NCBI RefSeq assembly: GCF_003703475.1
Contig: NZ_RDQM01000012.1
Span: 1-64,000 of the forward strand
DNA length: 64,000 bases
Source of the DNA: Allofranklinella schreckenbergeri
GTDB taxonomy: Bacteria; Pseudomonadota; Gammaproteobacteria; Burkholderiales; Burkholderiaceae_C
Direction: 5' to 3'
This document shows, one piece after another, positions 46,292 through 55,958 of this stretch. Within the stretch, counting starts at the first letter, position 1. Each line of letters starts with the position of its first letter. The notes under the pieces are model-generated. The model worked only from the letters and a program-made list of their open reading frames with translations, had not been told where the DNA came from and made no database searches. The position numbers were made by a program, and so were the translations under genes.

Positions 46292-47716
46292 TTACGCGCA
46301 GTGCCGGGCGATCAGCGCCTTGACCTGCGCTGCATCGGCGGGCAGCACCTGCACGCGGCGCGGCAAGTCTTCGATGCCTTCCAGGCCCGCGGGGCGCTCG
46401 GGCTCGCGGCCCAGGGCTTCGCGGATGGTGGCGGCGAATTTGATGGGCAGGGCCGTCTCCAGCACGATCATGGGCACGCCGGGGCGCTGGTGCTGGCGGG
46501 CGACCTTCACGCCGTCGGCGGTGTGGGTGTCGATCATCACGCCGTGTTGCTCGTACACATTGCGAATGGTGGCCAGGCGGTCGGCGTGGGTGCTTTTGCC
46601 GCTGGCCCAGGCTTGCCCACGATCGCGCCAGGCTTGCAGCTCGGCGGGCAGGCTGAATTCACCTTTTTGTGCCAGCGCGTCAGCAAACAGGGCTTGGACG
46701 CGCTCGCCGTCGCGGTTCAGCACGTCGGCCACGAAACGCTCGAAGTTGCTGGCCTTGCTGATGTCCATGCTGGGGCTGCTGGTCTCAAACGTGTCGCTGC
46801 TCGCGCGCACGCGGTAGCGGCCGGTGCGAAAGAACTCGTCGAGCACGTCGTTTTCGTTCGTGGCCACCACCAGTTGCCCGATGGGCAGGCCCATCATGCG
46901 CGCCACGTGGCCCGCGCAGACGTTGCCGAAGTTGCCGCTGGGTACGGTGAAATCGACTGGCTCGTCATCCGATTGGGTGGCTTGGAAGTAGCCCGCAAAG
47001 TAGTAAACCACCTGCGCCAGCAACCGCGCCCAGTTGATGGAGTTGACGGTGCCGATCTGGTGCTGGCGCTTGAAGGCCAAGTCATTGCTCACGGCCTTGA
47101 CGATGTCCTGGCAGTCGTCAAACACGCCTTCGATGGCGATGTTGTGGATGTTCTCGTCTTGCAGGCTGAACATCTGCGCCTGCTGAAAGGCGCTCATGCG
47201 CCCGTGCGGGCTGAGCATAAAGACGCGGATGCCCTGCTTGCCGCGCATGGCGTATTCGGCGGCGCTGCCGGTGTCGCCGCTGGTGGCGCCCAGGATATTT
47301 AGTTGCTGGCCGCGCCGGGCCAGTTCGTACTCGAACAGATTGCCCAGCAGTTGCATGGCCATGTCTTTGAAAGCCAGCGTGGGGCCGTTGGAGAGGGCTT
47401 CTAGGTAGAAGTCGTCCGTCAGTTTTTTCAGCGGCGTGATTTCGGGCGTGCCGAAGACTTGCTGTGTGTAGGTCTTGTCGCAAATGGCACGCAGATCGGC
47501 GGCGGGGATGTCGTCGATGTAGAGGCTGAGGATCTCAAACGCCAGCGCGGCATAGCCTTGCTGCTGGTACACGGCGCGCAGACGCGCCAAGTCGGCGGTG
47601 CTGAGCTGCGGATAGCGCTCGGGCAGGTACAAGCCGCCATCGGGCGCCAGCCCTTCGAGCAGGATGTCGCAGAACTGGCGGGGGGTGGCGTCGCCACGGG
47701 TGGAGAGATAGTGCAT
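46292..47716 (-). CDS. thrC: Threonine synthase
   Basis: 474 residues, PLP enzyme converting O-phosphohomoserine to threonine. MHYLSTRGDATPRQFCDILL is the family N-terminus; PLP Lys117 is in GPTLAFKDMAMQ. SGDTGSAAEYAM and PSGNFGNVCAGHVARMMGLP are the phosphate- and cofactor-binding regions. Usually next to hom; here the MoxR/VWA pair lies upstream and diverges. The frame stays open farther upstream without homology. Confidence 0.96.
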   Translation of the reverse strand: MHYLSTRGDATPRQFCDILLEGLAPDGGLYLPERYPQLSTADLARLRAVYQQQGYAALAFEILSLYIDDIPAADLRAICDKTYTQQVFGTPEITPLKKLTDDFYLEALSNGPTLAFKDMAMQLLGNLFEYELARRGQQLNILGATSGDTGSAAEYAMRGKQGIRVFMLSPHGRMSAFQQAQMFSLQDENIHNIAIEGVFDDCQDIVKAVSNDLAFKRQHQIGTVNSINWARLLAQVVYYFAGYFQATQSDDEPVDFTVPSGNFGNVCAGHVARMMGLPIGQLVVATNENDVLDEFFRTGRYRVRASSDTFETSSPSMDISKASNFERFVADVLNRDGERVQALFADALAQKGEFSLPAELQAWRDRGQAWASGKSTHADRLATIRNVYEQHGVMIDTHTADGVKVARQHQRPGVPMIVLETALPIKFAATIREALGREPERPAGLEGIEDLPRRVQVLPADAAQVKALIARHCA

Positions 47717-47857
47717 GGTGTTCAAAAATGGAGGGAAGCCATGCCACAAAGTCGATGTCATGGCAAAGGTGTTCAAACGCCGCTCCAACGCCACAACGCA
47801 AGGACGGGAGGGCGGCCTGCCCGATACTACCGGGCGTCGCATTATTTTTGGAGAACC

Positions 47858-48925
47858 ATGCAGGCTGTTGCAGCGCTTACCCCAACCCAATTGAGCGATT
47901 TTCTGCTCAACGTCGCCACTGTGCGCCCAGTCTTCATCTGGGGGCCGCCAGGCATTGGCAAATCGGCCTTGGTGGAGCAGTTTGCCGCCAGTGTGGGCCT
48001 GCCTTGTGTGTCGCTGCTGGGCAGCCAATTGGCGCCGGAAGACCTGATGGGGGTGCCGCAAATCCAGGACGGCGTCACCCGCTTTTGCCCGCCAGCGATG
48101 ATTGCCCGCAGCGAGCCGTACTGCCTGTTCCTGGACGAACTCAATGCCTGTTCGCAGGATGTGCAAAAGGCGTTTTACAGCCTCATCCTCGACCGCCGCG
48201 TGGGCGAATACGAGTTGCCCGCCGGCTCCATCGTCATCGGTGCGGGCAACCGCGCGCAGGATTCGGCCATCGTCAAGCCCATGTCCTCGGCGCTGATGAA
48301 CCGCATGGTGCATGTGCATATGAAAGTCTCGGCCAGCCAGTGGCTGCAATGGGCTGCCGGGGCCGGGCTACACCCGCTGGTGATCGAATATCTGACCCAG
48401 CGCCCCGACCACTTGTGGAGCGCGCCGCCGCGCCATGAGGAGCCGTTTTCCACCCCGCGCGCCTGGCACATGGTCAGCGATGCCCTGCAAGCTTTCCACG
48501 GCACGCCGCCACCGTGGATGCTGGAAGCCATCGCCAGCGGCTGCCTGTCCCCGCAGCACGCGGCCCAATTCAAGGCATTCGGCAAACTGGCCGACGACCG
48601 CCACCGGCTCGATGCCATCTTCAAAGGCGAGGCGCGCTGGCCGCATGCGCCGCAAGACCGCGACGTGCTGTACTTTCTGGCACAAGCCTTCCGCGCCCGC
48701 CTTTTGAAAACCCTGCCGGCGGAGAAAAACCTGGTCAGCGGCGAGGTGCAGGCATTTGTTCACGCCAGTAAAAGCATGCTCAAAGACCTGGCGCAAATCA
48801 GTCTGGAAATGGCGCAAATCGTGGTGGCCGAAGAAAACGGCCAAACCCTGCCCGCCTGGTACATGGTGGAAGTGATCCGCGACTTGCCGCGCCTGGTGGA
48901 GCGGCGCGCCGAGAGCAAGGCATGA
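47858..48925 (+). CDS. MoxR-type AAA+ ATPase
   Basis: 355 residues. Walker A GPPGIGKS at 29-36, Walker B CLFLDELN with Asp93-Glu94, sensor region IVIGAGNRAQDSA. This family of ATPases works as a chaperone with a von Willebrand A domain partner, and the next gene encodes exactly such a partner and overlaps it by four bases (ATGA). ATG at 47858 follows GGAGAA. The C-terminal ~150 residues are poorly conserved. Divergent from thrC. Confidence 0.9.
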   Translation: MQAVAALTPTQLSDFLLNVATVRPVFIWGPPGIGKSALVEQFAASVGLPCVSLLGSQLAPEDLMGVPQIQDGVTRFCPPAMIARSEPYCLFLDELNACSQDVQKAFYSLILDRRVGEYELPAGSIVIGAGNRAQDSAIVKPMSSALMNRMVHVHMKVSASQWLQWAAGAGLHPLVIEYLTQRPDHLWSAPPRHEEPFSTPRAWHMVSDALQAFHGTPPPWMLEAIASGCLSPQHAAQFKAFGKLADDRHRLDAIFKGEARWPHAPQDRDVLYFLAQAFRARLLKTLPAEKNLVSGEVQAFVHASKSMLKDLAQISLEMAQIVVAEENGQTLPAWYMVEVIRDLPRLVERRAESKA

Positions 48926-50775
48926 AAAAAGCCGCTGCGCACAACAACCCTGCGACAAAGGCTTATGAAGCGGGCGTGGCGATGCTGCGCCAGCACCCGG
49001 TATTTGGCCGCCTGCATGGGCATGTGCGCTGGGTGCGGTCGGCGCGTTCGGAAAAATCCTCTCCCCACATGCCGCCTTTTGCGGCTGATGCCTGGCTGCG
49101 GCTGGAACGCTGGGAGGTGATCCACGTCCACCCCAAGCGGCTGGCCGATCCCGCCGAATGGGCCTATGTGCTGGCGCGCGGCTTGCTGGTGTACGCCTTG
49201 GAGCAGTGGCAGCCCGATCATGGCGATTGGGTCGCCTGGAGCGCCGCCTGCGACGTGGTGGGCGCACGGTTTTTGCACAGCATCAAGTTTGGCCGCGCTC
49301 CGCAGGACATGGCCTTGCCGCCAGACTTGCCGCAATGGGACGAAGCACGCTGGTACCACGCGTTTTGTGAAGACGACATCCCCGGCTGGGCCGCCAACCT
49401 CAGCCTGGGCGGCAGGGCATCGGCCAGCCTGCAAGCGCCTGCTGATTGGGGGGAGCGCCCCCGCTTCCATGCCTATGGCAGCGGTTGGCGCTGGGCCGAT
49501 GCCTTTGCCGCAGGCATTGCCGAATCGGTCACGCAAGCGGTGGAAGTGGCCGCGGGCCTGCGTGACGGCCTGGGCGGGGAACGGCACGCAGGCGGTGAAG
49601 GCCGCGGGCTGCGCCCAGCCACCCGGCGGGCGCTGGACTGGTTCATCGGCAGCTTTCCCCTGCTGGGCAGCATGGTGGCCGCGTTCGAATTCATCGAAGA
49701 CGCCGAGCTGTGCCGCCGCGAGGACATCAGCGTGGCCGCCGTGGATGAAACCCTGCGCACTGTGTACCTGAACCCAGCCGCGGCCTTGAGCGAGGAAGAA
49801 ACCCGCTTCGTCATCGCCCATGAAGTGCTGCATGTGGCACTGCGCCACCGCGATCGCTGCCAGGGGCGCGAACCGTACCTGTGGAACGTGGCCTGCGACT
49901 TTGTCATCAACGACTGGCTGATGCAGATGCAAGTGGGCACCCCGCCAGCGCTCGGCCTGTTGTACGACCCGCAGCTCAAAGGCCTGTCGGCCGAAGACGT
50001 GTACCACCGCCTCACGCACGACCTGCGCCGCGCGCGCAAGCTCTGCACCCTGGCCGGGCGGCGCGGCGACATGCTCGATGCCCCCATTGGCCAGCCACGC
50101 GCGCCGTTCACCGATCTGGATGCCTTCTGCCGCGAGCAACTGGGCAAGGGCTTGCTGCTGCACCAGGCCCAATGCCGCGGTTTTCTGCCCGCCGGGCTGC
50201 TGGAAGAAATCCAGGCGCTCTTGCAACCGCCCATCCCGTGGGAGGTGGAGCTGGCGCGCTGGTTCGACCACCACTTCCCGCCGCTGGAAACCCGCCGCAA
50301 CTGGGCGCGGCTTTCGCGCCGCCAATCCAGCACGCCGGATATTCCGCGCCCGCATCGCGGCCCCGATCCGGACAAGCGCGATGGCCGCACCTTCGGCGTG
50401 GTGCTGGATACCTCCGGCTCCATGAGCCGCCAGACGCTGGCGCGCGCGCTGGGCGCCATTGCCAGCTATGCCGAGGCCAAGGACGTACCCGCCGTGCGCC
50501 TGGTCTGCTGCGATGCCGCCGCCTACGACCTGGGCTACATGCCCGCCAGCGACATCGCCCACCGCGTGCAACTCAAGGGCCGTGGCGGCACCGTGCTGCA
50601 GCCGGGCATCGACTTGTTGCAAACCACGCCCGACTTCCCCAAGGACGGCCCCTTGCTCATCATCACCGATGGTGATTGCGATGCCTTCACCGTGCGCCGC
50701 CCCCACGCCATCTTGCTGCCGCACGGCCACCGCCTGCCTTTCGCCGCGCGCGGCGAAGTGTTTCACATGACTTGA
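48922..50775 (+). CDS. VWA-like metallopeptidase-domain protein (DUF2201)
   Basis: 617 residues. A zinc-metallopeptidase-like motif HEVLH (His300-Glu301-x2-His304) lies in RFVIAHEVLHVALRHRDR; a VWA-like domain in the C-terminal third carries the MIDAS residues Asp496-x-Ser498-x-Ser500 (VVLDTSGSMSRQ). The N-terminal ~270 residues are unlike anything I can name. It begins inside the MoxR stop, so the two are translationally coupled. This architecture is known from metallopeptidase/VWA-like families; the target is unknown. Confidence 0.85.
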   Translation: MKKAAAHNNPATKAYEAGVAMLRQHPVFGRLHGHVRWVRSARSEKSSPHMPPFAADAWLRLERWEVIHVHPKRLADPAEWAYVLARGLLVYALEQWQPDHGDWVAWSAACDVVGARFLHSIKFGRAPQDMALPPDLPQWDEARWYHAFCEDDIPGWAANLSLGGRASASLQAPADWGERPRFHAYGSGWRWADAFAAGIAESVTQAVEVAAGLRDGLGGERHAGGEGRGLRPATRRALDWFIGSFPLLGSMVAAFEFIEDAELCRREDISVAAVDETLRTVYLNPAAALSEEETRFVIAHEVLHVALRHRDRCQGREPYLWNVACDFVINDWLMQMQVGTPPALGLLYDPQLKGLSAEDVYHRLTHDLRRARKLCTLAGRRGDMLDAPIGQPRAPFTDLDAFCREQLGKGLLLHQAQCRGFLPAGLLEEIQALLQPPIPWEVELARWFDHHFPPLETRRNWARLSRRQSSTPDIPRPHRGPDPDKRDGRTFGVVLDTSGSMSRQTLARALGAIASYAEAKDVPAVRLVCCDAAAYDLGYMPASDIAHRVQLKGRGGTVLQPGIDLLQTTPDFPKDGPLLIITDGDCDAFTVRRPHAILLPHGHRLPFAARGEVFHMT

Positions 50776-50796
50776 GCGCTCGCCCCGCGCCTACTC

Positions 50797-51438
50797 TCAA
50801 CCGGCGGCCCCAAACGTGCGGAAGGTGCGAAACGTCAAATTCACCCTTGGCGCATGCACGCGCGCCGATTTCATGAGCGCGTGCTGCCAGTGGCTTTGCG
50901 TGGCGCCGCGCATCACGATGAGCTGGCCGTGTTGCAGCAGCATCTCGCGCTTCTCGCCACTGCGTTTGTGCCTGAAGGCAAATGTGCGCGCTGCCCCGAA
51001 GCTGAGGGAGGCAATCACCGTCTCGGGCCCCAATTCTTTTTCATCGTCGCTATGCCAGGCCATGCCTTGCGAGCCGTCGCGATAAAGATTGAGCAGGCAG
51101 GAGTTGAACACGGTGGGGCTGATGGGGGCGATGGCGGCTTCCACCTGGCGCTTGATCGCCAGCAGCGTCGCGCTCCAGGGCGTGGCGGTGCGCGTGACGC
51201 CGGAGTAGGTGTAGGCAAACGCCGCATCGCCCACCCAGGCCACTTGCCGCGCGGTGGTGATGCGCCTGCCATAGATCACCACCTCGTCATGCCGCCACGG
51301 CGTGTGCGCCAGCAAGGCGGCCAAATGCGCATCGGCCTCTGGCGGGGCAAACAGCGGGCCGTAATCGTTGACGATGCCGTCGCAGGGCAGCAGGTTGGCT
51401 GCCGGATCGGGCGGTGCAAGGTCGAAAAGCCAGGGCAT
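50797..51438 (-). CDS. AlkB-family 2-oxoglutarate/Fe(II) dioxygenase
   Basis: 213 residues; oxidatively removes alkyl groups from DNA/RNA bases in family members. Iron ligands His129-x-Asp131 (AWHSDDE) and His186, with oxoglutarate-binding Arg198 and Arg204 in RVNLTFR. Short like bacterial ALKBH2-type group (YhB1-like) rather than E. coli AlkB, so DNA repair is likely but not certain. Convergent with the metallopeptidase gene (21 bases between stops). Confidence 0.9.
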   Translation of the reverse strand: MPWLFDLAPPDPAANLLPCDGIVNDYGPLFAPPEADAHLAALLAHTPWRHDEVVIYGRRITTARQVAWVGDAAFAYTYSGVTRTATPWSATLLAIKRQVEAAIAPISPTVFNSCLLNLYRDGSQGMAWHSDDEKELGPETVIASLSFGAARTFAFRHKRSGEKREMLLQHGQLIVMRGATQSHWQHALMKSARVHAPRVNLTFRTFRTFGAAG

Positions 51439-51493
51439 GGGCGAGTTTCCTCAAAAGGGCTGTGGGTGGGCGCGGGCAATCGCCAGCGCTCCC

Positions 51494-51540
51494 GCTTGCG
51501 GCGCTTGCAGGCGATTGCAGGCGCTTGCAGGCACTTGAAA
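51494..51540. repeat. Decamer tandem repeat upstream of grpE
   Basis: Five imperfect 10-bp units of CTTGCAGGCG (CTTGCGGCG, CTTGCAGGCG, ATTGCAGGCG, CTTGCAGGCA, CTTGAAATCT). The last unit supplies the CTTGAAA of the grpE heat-shock promoter. Confidence 0.6.
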
Positions 51541-51561
51541 TCTCCAGCGGCGGCCTTAGCT
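51534..51561 (+). promoter_or_regulatory. Putative sigma-32 promoter of grpE
   Basis: CTTGAAA, 13 bases, then CCTTAGCT. The -10 box is weaker than the E. coli consensus but nearly identical to that before dnaK (CCTTAGAT) at the same spacing. Confidence 0.55.
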
Positions 51562-51563
51562 CC

Positions 51564-51607
51564 TAGAGCGTGTTCAGAGTCTCGTGCAGGGATTTTGAAC
51601 AGACTCC
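51564..51607. repeat. Short imperfect palindrome with IS-end similarity
   Basis: TAGAGCGTGTTCAGAGT at the left and TTTTGAACAGACTCCTA at the right pair imperfectly. The left part begins with the same TAGAGCGTGTT as the IS5-type ends; the reverse of the right part resembles the 28654 element. Falls in the leader of grpE. Confidence 0.5.
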
Positions 51608-51695
51608 TACACCAACGCTTATCGTCGCCAATCGCCGCCACTTTCCGTTGGCGGCTTCTATTTGGCTTTTCACTTTGGCCTTTCAAGAATTCACC

Positions 51696-52283
51696 ATGTC
51701 CGCATCTGAGCACAACCCCAACCCCGAGCCTATCGACCCCATCGCAGGCATCCAATCCATCGCCAGCCAGGGCGAGCCGCTCGATGTCAATGAAGAGCTG
51801 GCCGGTCTGTACGCCGAGGTGGAAAGCCTCAAGGCCCAAGCCGCCGAGGCCCAGGCGCTGCAAGCCAAGAATGCCGAGCTGGCCGACCAATACCTGCGCG
51901 CCAAGGCCGAAGCCGACAACGCCCGCCGCCGCGCCGATGAGGATGTGGCCAAGGCGCGCAAATTCGGCATCGAATCCTTTGCGCAAGATTTGCTCTCCGT
52001 GGCCGACAGCCTGGACGCCGCGCTGGCCATTGATGCCGCCAGCGCTGAGCAATTGCTCGAAGGCACGCGCGCGATGCAAAACCAGTTGCTGTCGGTGTTC
52101 GAGCGCCACAAGCTCAGCCCCATTGCGCCAGAGGTGGGCAGCAAGTTCGACCCCAACATCCACCAGGCCATCAGCGCCGTGCCCTCGGAGCTGGAAAGCG
52201 GCGCCATCGTCTCCGTGCTGCAAAAAGGCTACCGCATTGCCGAGCGCGTCCTGCGCCCTGCGCTGGTGATGGTGGCTGCCTAA
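51696..52283 (+). CDS. grpE: GrpE nucleotide-exchange factor
   Basis: 195-residue cytoplasmic cochaperone that releases ADP from DnaK. A disordered N-terminus is followed by the long coiled-coil dimerisation helix (LAGLYAEVESLKAQAAEAQA) and a beta-domain with PNIHQAISAVP and LQKGYRIAERVLRPALVMVA. Starts MSASEHNPN. It precedes dnaK, separated by a palindromic repeat and dnaK's own promoter. Confidence 0.96.
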   Translation: MSASEHNPNPEPIDPIAGIQSIASQGEPLDVNEELAGLYAEVESLKAQAAEAQALQAKNAELADQYLRAKAEADNARRRADEDVAKARKFGIESFAQDLLSVADSLDAALAIDAASAEQLLEGTRAMQNQLLSVFERHKLSPIAPEVGSKFDPNIHQAISAVPSELESGAIVSVLQKGYRIAERVLRPALVMVAA

Positions 52284-52287
52284 ACTA

Positions 52288-52366
52288 TTTCAATCATAGG
52301 AAAATGAGATTCATATACAACATGCCTAAACGGCATGGTTTATTTTCCTATTGATTGCCAAAAATA
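52288..52366 (+). repeat. AT-rich palindromic element (locus 12)
   Basis: TTTCAATCATAGGAAAAT, core CATGCCTAAACGGCATG (perfect CATGCC/GGCATG pair), then GTTTATTTTCCTATTGATTGC. Five bases after the grpE stop; the dnaK promoter lies just beyond it. Confidence 0.85.
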
Positions 52367-52403
52367 GCCATTCTGGCGTGTCCACAATTTTTTAGGCATC
52401 CCC

Positions 52404-52431
52404 CTTGAAGGCCGCAAGGCCATCCTTAGAT
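52404..52431 (+). promoter_or_regulatory. Putative sigma-32 promoter of dnaK
   Basis: CTTGAAG, 13 bases, CCTTAGAT. Start about 60 bases before the ATG. Together with the grpE and lon sites it defines a local heat-shock promoter pattern. Confidence 0.6.
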
Positions 52432-52493
52432 AGCGATCAATGCGATGGCCTTGCACGGGCCATCACCACAAAATCCAACCGGAGTAAAGCAAC

Positions 52494-54422
52494 ATGGCAA
52501 AAATCATCGGTATCGATCTGGGTACAACCAATAGCTGCGTTTCCGTCATGGAAGGCAACTCCACCCGCGTGATCGAGAACAGCGAAGGCGCGCGCACCAC
52601 GCCCTCCATCGTGGCCTATCAGGACGGGGGCGAAATCCTCGTGGGCGCATCGGCCAAGCGCCAGGCCGTCACCAACGCGGCCAACACCATCTACGCTGTC
52701 AAGCGCCTGATCGGCCGCCGCTTTGGCGATGCCGAGGTGCAAAAGGACATCGACAAGATGCCCTACAAAATCATCAAGGCCGACAACGGCGACGCCTGGG
52801 TCGAAGCCCGTGGCGACAAACTCGCGCCCCAGCAAGTCAGCGCCGAAATCCTGCGCAAGATGAAGAAAACCGCCGAGGACTTCCTGGGCGAGCCCGTGAC
52901 CGAAGCCGTCATCACCGTGCCGGCCTACTTCAACGACGCCCAGCGCCAGGCCACCAAGGATGCCGGCCGCATCGCCGGGCTGGAAGTCAAGCGCATCATC
53001 AACGAGCCTACCGCTGCGGCCCTGGCCTTCGGCCTGGACAAGGCCGGCAAAGGCGACCGCAAGATCGCCGTGTACGACTTGGGCGGCGGCACGTTTGACG
53101 TGTCCATCATCGAAATCGCCGACGTCGATGGCGAAAAGCAGTTCGAGGTGCTCTCCACCAACGGCGACACCTTCCTGGGCGGCGAGGACTTCGACCAGCG
53201 CATCATCAACTACATCATCGATGAGTTCAAAAAGGAGCAAGGCGCCGACCTCTCCAAGGACGTGCTGGCCCTGCAACGCCTGAAGGAAGCGGCTGAAAAA
53301 GCCAAGATCGAGCTGTCCAACAGCACGCAGACCGACATCAACCTGCCCTACATCACCGCCGATGCCTCTGGCCCCAAGCACCTGAACATCAAGCTCACGC
53401 GCGCCAAGCTGGAGTCGCTGGTGGACGATCTGATCGAGCGCTCCATCGAGCCTTGCCGCGTGGCCATCAAGGATGCGGGCGTGAAGGTCTCGGACATCGA
53501 CGACGTGATCCTGGTGGGCGGCCAAACCCGCATGCCCAAGGTGCAGGAGAAGGTCAAGGAGTTCTTCGGCAAGGAGCCGCGCCGCGACGTCAACCCCGAC
53601 GAAGCCGTGGCCGTGGGCGCAGCCATCCAGGGTCAGGTGCTCTCGGGCGACCGCTCCGACGTGCTGCTGCTGGACGTCACCCCGTTGTCGCTGGGCATTG
53701 AAACCCTGGGCGGCGTGATGACCAAGATGATCACCAAGAACACCACCATCCCGACCAAGCACGCGCAGACCTTCTCCACCGCCGACGACAACCAGCCGGC
53801 CGTGACCATCAAGGTCTACCAGGGCGAGCGCGAGATGGCCGCAGGCAACAAGCTGCTGGGCGAGTTCAACCTGGAGGGCATCGCCCCCGCGCCGCGCGGC
53901 ACGCCACAGATCGAGGTGAGCTTCGACATCGACGCCAACGGCATCCTGCACGTCTCGGCCAAGGACAAGGGCACGGGCAAGGAAAACAAGATCACCATCA
54001 AGGCCAACTCCGGCCTGAGCGAGGACGAAATCCAGCAAATGGTGAAAGACGCCGAACTCAACGCCGCCGAGGACAAGAAAAAGCTCGAACTGGTGCAGGC
54101 CAAAAATGAGGGCGAAGCCGCGCTGCACGGCGTGCGCAAGTCCCTGGCCGAGCATGGCGACAAGCTCGACGCCGCCGACAAGGAGGCCATCGAGAAAGCC
54201 GCCGCCGATCTGGAAGCAGCCCTCAAAGGCGACGACAAGGACGCCATCACCAGCCAATCGGCCGCGCTGATGACGGCCAGCCAGAAGCTGGGCGAGAAGG
54301 TCTATGCCGAAGCCCAGGCCGCCGCCCGCAACGCCGAAAGCGCCGCCGCAGGCCAGGCCAGCGCCGCCCCCGCCGATGACAACGTCGTCGATGCCGAGGT
54401 GAAAGAAGTCAAGAAAGACTGA
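52494..54422 (+). CDS. dnaK: Chaperone DnaK (Hsp70)
   Basis: 642 residues. N-terminal ATPase domain with the phosphate motif [11 protein letters not shown] and [13 protein letters not shown], the linker [19 protein letters not shown], a substrate-binding domain (about 390-510) and an alpha-helical lid ending in the acidic/EVKEVKKD tail. Works with DnaJ and GrpE, both encoded on either side. GGAGTAAAGC precedes the ATG. Followed by a terminator. Confidence 0.99.
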   Translation: MAKIIGIDLGTTNSCVSVMEGNSTRVIENSEGARTTPSIVAYQDGGEILVGASAKRQAVTNAANTIYAVKRLIGRRFGDAEVQKDIDKMPYKIIKADNGDAWVEARGDKLAPQQVSAEILRKMKKTAEDFLGEPVTEAVITVPAYFNDAQRQATKDAGRIAGLEVKRIINEPTAAALAFGLDKAGKGDRKIAVYDLGGGTFDVSIIEIADVDGEKQFEVLSTNGDTFLGGEDFDQRIINYIIDEFKKEQGADLSKDVLALQRLKEAAEKAKIELSNSTQTDINLPYITADASGPKHLNIKLTRAKLESLVDDLIERSIEPCRVAIKDAGVKVSDIDDVILVGGQTRMPKVQEKVKEFFGKEPRRDVNPDEAVAVGAAIQGQVLSGDRSDVLLLDVTPLSLGIETLGGVMTKMITKNTTIPTKHAQTFSTADDNQPAVTIKVYQGEREMAAGNKLLGEFNLEGIAPAPRGTPQIEVSFDIDANGILHVSAKDKGTGKENKITIKANSGLSEDEIQQMVKDAELNAAEDKKKLELVQAKNEGEAALHGVRKSLAEHGDKLDAADKEAIEKAAADLEAALKGDDKDAITSQSAALMTASQKLGEKVYAEAQAAARNAESAAAGQASAAPADDNVVDAEVKEVKKD

Positions 54423-54467
54423 ACGCGCCACTGGCGGCCTGACACACAGCCCATGCGCTGAACCCGC

Positions 54468-54505
54468 AAACCCAGGCCCCGCATGCGGGGCTTGGGTTTT
54501 GTTTC
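54468..54505 (+). terminator. Terminator between dnaK and dnaJ
   Basis: AAACCCAGGCCCCG-CATG-CGGGGCTTGGGTTTT, then GTTTC. A long stem, so dnaJ is probably transcribed mainly by its own promoter or by read-through. Confidence 0.85.
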
Positions 54506-54569
54506 ATCCGCCTGGCCATCACGGGGCGTTACGCACGCCCTGCTGACATCCTCAAAAACGAATTCCCCA

Positions 54570-55694
54570 ATGTCCCAACGCGACTATTACGAAGTGCTGG
54601 GCGTTCCCAAGAACGCCAGCGACGATGAAATCAAAAAAGCCTACCGCCGCTTTTCCTCCAAGCACCACCCCGACCGCCACCAGGGCGATGAAGCCAAGGC
54701 AGCAGCGGAAGAAAAGTTCAAGGAAGGCCAGCGCGCCTACGACGTACTCTCCGACCCGCAAAAGCGCGCCGCCTACGACCAGTACGGCCATGCGGGCGTG
54801 GACCCGAACATGCGCGGCGGCTTTGGCGGCGGCGAAGGCTTTGGCGGCTTTGCCGAAGCGTTTGGCGACATCTTTGGCGAGATGTTCAACCAGCGCCGCG
54901 GGCGCCAGGTCTACAAAGGCAACGACCTGAGCTACGCCATGGAAATCACGCTGGAAGAAGCCGCCAACGGCAAAGACGCGCAAATCAAAATCCCCTCGTG
55001 GGAGGACTGCTCAAGCTGCCACGGCTCGGGCGCGCGCCCAGGCACGGATGTGAAAACCTGCTCCACCTGCCACGGCCACGGCGTGGTGCAAATGAGCCAA
55101 GGCTTTTTCAGAGTGCAGCAAACCTGCCCCACCTGCCACGGCAGCGGCAAGATCATTGCCGAGCCTTGCACGCTGTGCCACGGCCAGGGCAAGCTCAAAT
55201 CGCAAAAAACGCTGGAGATCAAAATCCCCGCCGGCATCGACGACGGCATGCGCATCCGCTCCAGCGGCAATGGCGAGCCCGGCAGCAACGGCGGCCCGCC
55301 GGGCGATCTCTACATTGAAGTGCGCGTCAAGCCGCACGACATCTTCGAGCGCGACGGCGACGACCTGCACTGCACCGTACCCGTGAGCATGACCACCGCC
55401 GCACTGGGCGGCGAAATCGAAGTGCCCACCTTGAGTGGCAAAGCCGCCATCGACATCCCCGAAGGCACGCAGCCGGGCAAGCAATTTCGCCTGCGCGGCA
55501 AGGGCATCAAGGGCTTGCGCTCCAGCGTGGCGGGCGATTTGTACTGCCATATTCAGGTGGAAATCCCGGTCAAGCTCACCGAGTTCCAACGCAAAACCCT
55601 CAAGGAGCTCGACGATTCGCTACAAAAAGGCGGCGACAAACACTCGCCCAGCAGCCAATCCTGGAAGGACAAAATCCGGCGCTTTTTCAGCTAA
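54570..55694 (+). CDS. dnaJ: Chaperone DnaJ (Hsp40)
   Basis: 374 residues: J-domain (1-70) with the HPD triad in KHHPDRH, Gly/Phe-rich linker ([20 protein letters not shown]), four zinc-finger Cys motifs ([32 protein letters not shown]), and C-terminal substrate-binding domains. Start [12 protein letters not shown]; 29 residues upstream in the open frame have no homology. Ends at a basic RRFFS. Confidence 0.98.
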   Translation: MSQRDYYEVLGVPKNASDDEIKKAYRRFSSKHHPDRHQGDEAKAAAEEKFKEGQRAYDVLSDPQKRAAYDQYGHAGVDPNMRGGFGGGEGFGGFAEAFGDIFGEMFNQRRGRQVYKGNDLSYAMEITLEEAANGKDAQIKIPSWEDCSSCHGSGARPGTDVKTCSTCHGHGVVQMSQGFFRVQQTCPTCHGSGKIIAEPCTLCHGQGKLKSQKTLEIKIPAGIDDGMRIRSSGNGEPGSNGGPPGDLYIEVRVKPHDIFERDGDDLHCTVPVSMTTAALGGEIEVPTLSGKAAIDIPEGTQPGKQFRLRGKGIKGLRSSVAGDLYCHIQVEIPVKLTEFQRKTLKELDDSLQKGGDKHSPSSQSWKDKIRRFFS

Positions 55695-55754
55695 TGCGCC
55701 ATCGGCCGGCGGCGGCGCCCAAGCTTGGGCGCAACCGGGGCCGACCCAAATTGA

Positions 55755-55825
55755 TCCAATCAAAGGAAATTCAACTTCAATAATAAATTGCCGAAACAAG
55801 GCAATTTTGTTTCCTTTTGAATTGC
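55755..55825 (+). repeat. AT-rich palindromic element (locus 13)
   Basis: CCAATCAAAGGAAATTCAAC, core TTGCCGAAACAAGGCAA, then TTTTGTTTCCTTTTGAATTGC. Lies about 60 bases after dnaJ; upstream of gpmA. Confidence 0.9.
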
Positions 55826-55958
55826 ATGAAAAAGCATTTCAGCGCCCTGGTTGCCGCTGCACGCATTCGGAGCCATCCTTGGCAACGCGCGCATTCTGCA
55901 CAAGCACGGGCGTAAAATGACGCCCCTTTTTTGGCCCGCTCACACGCATTTGCCCACC

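Noticed and set aside
52437-54431. 664-residue minus-strand open frame over dnaK
   Set aside because: Antisense shadow of dnaK.
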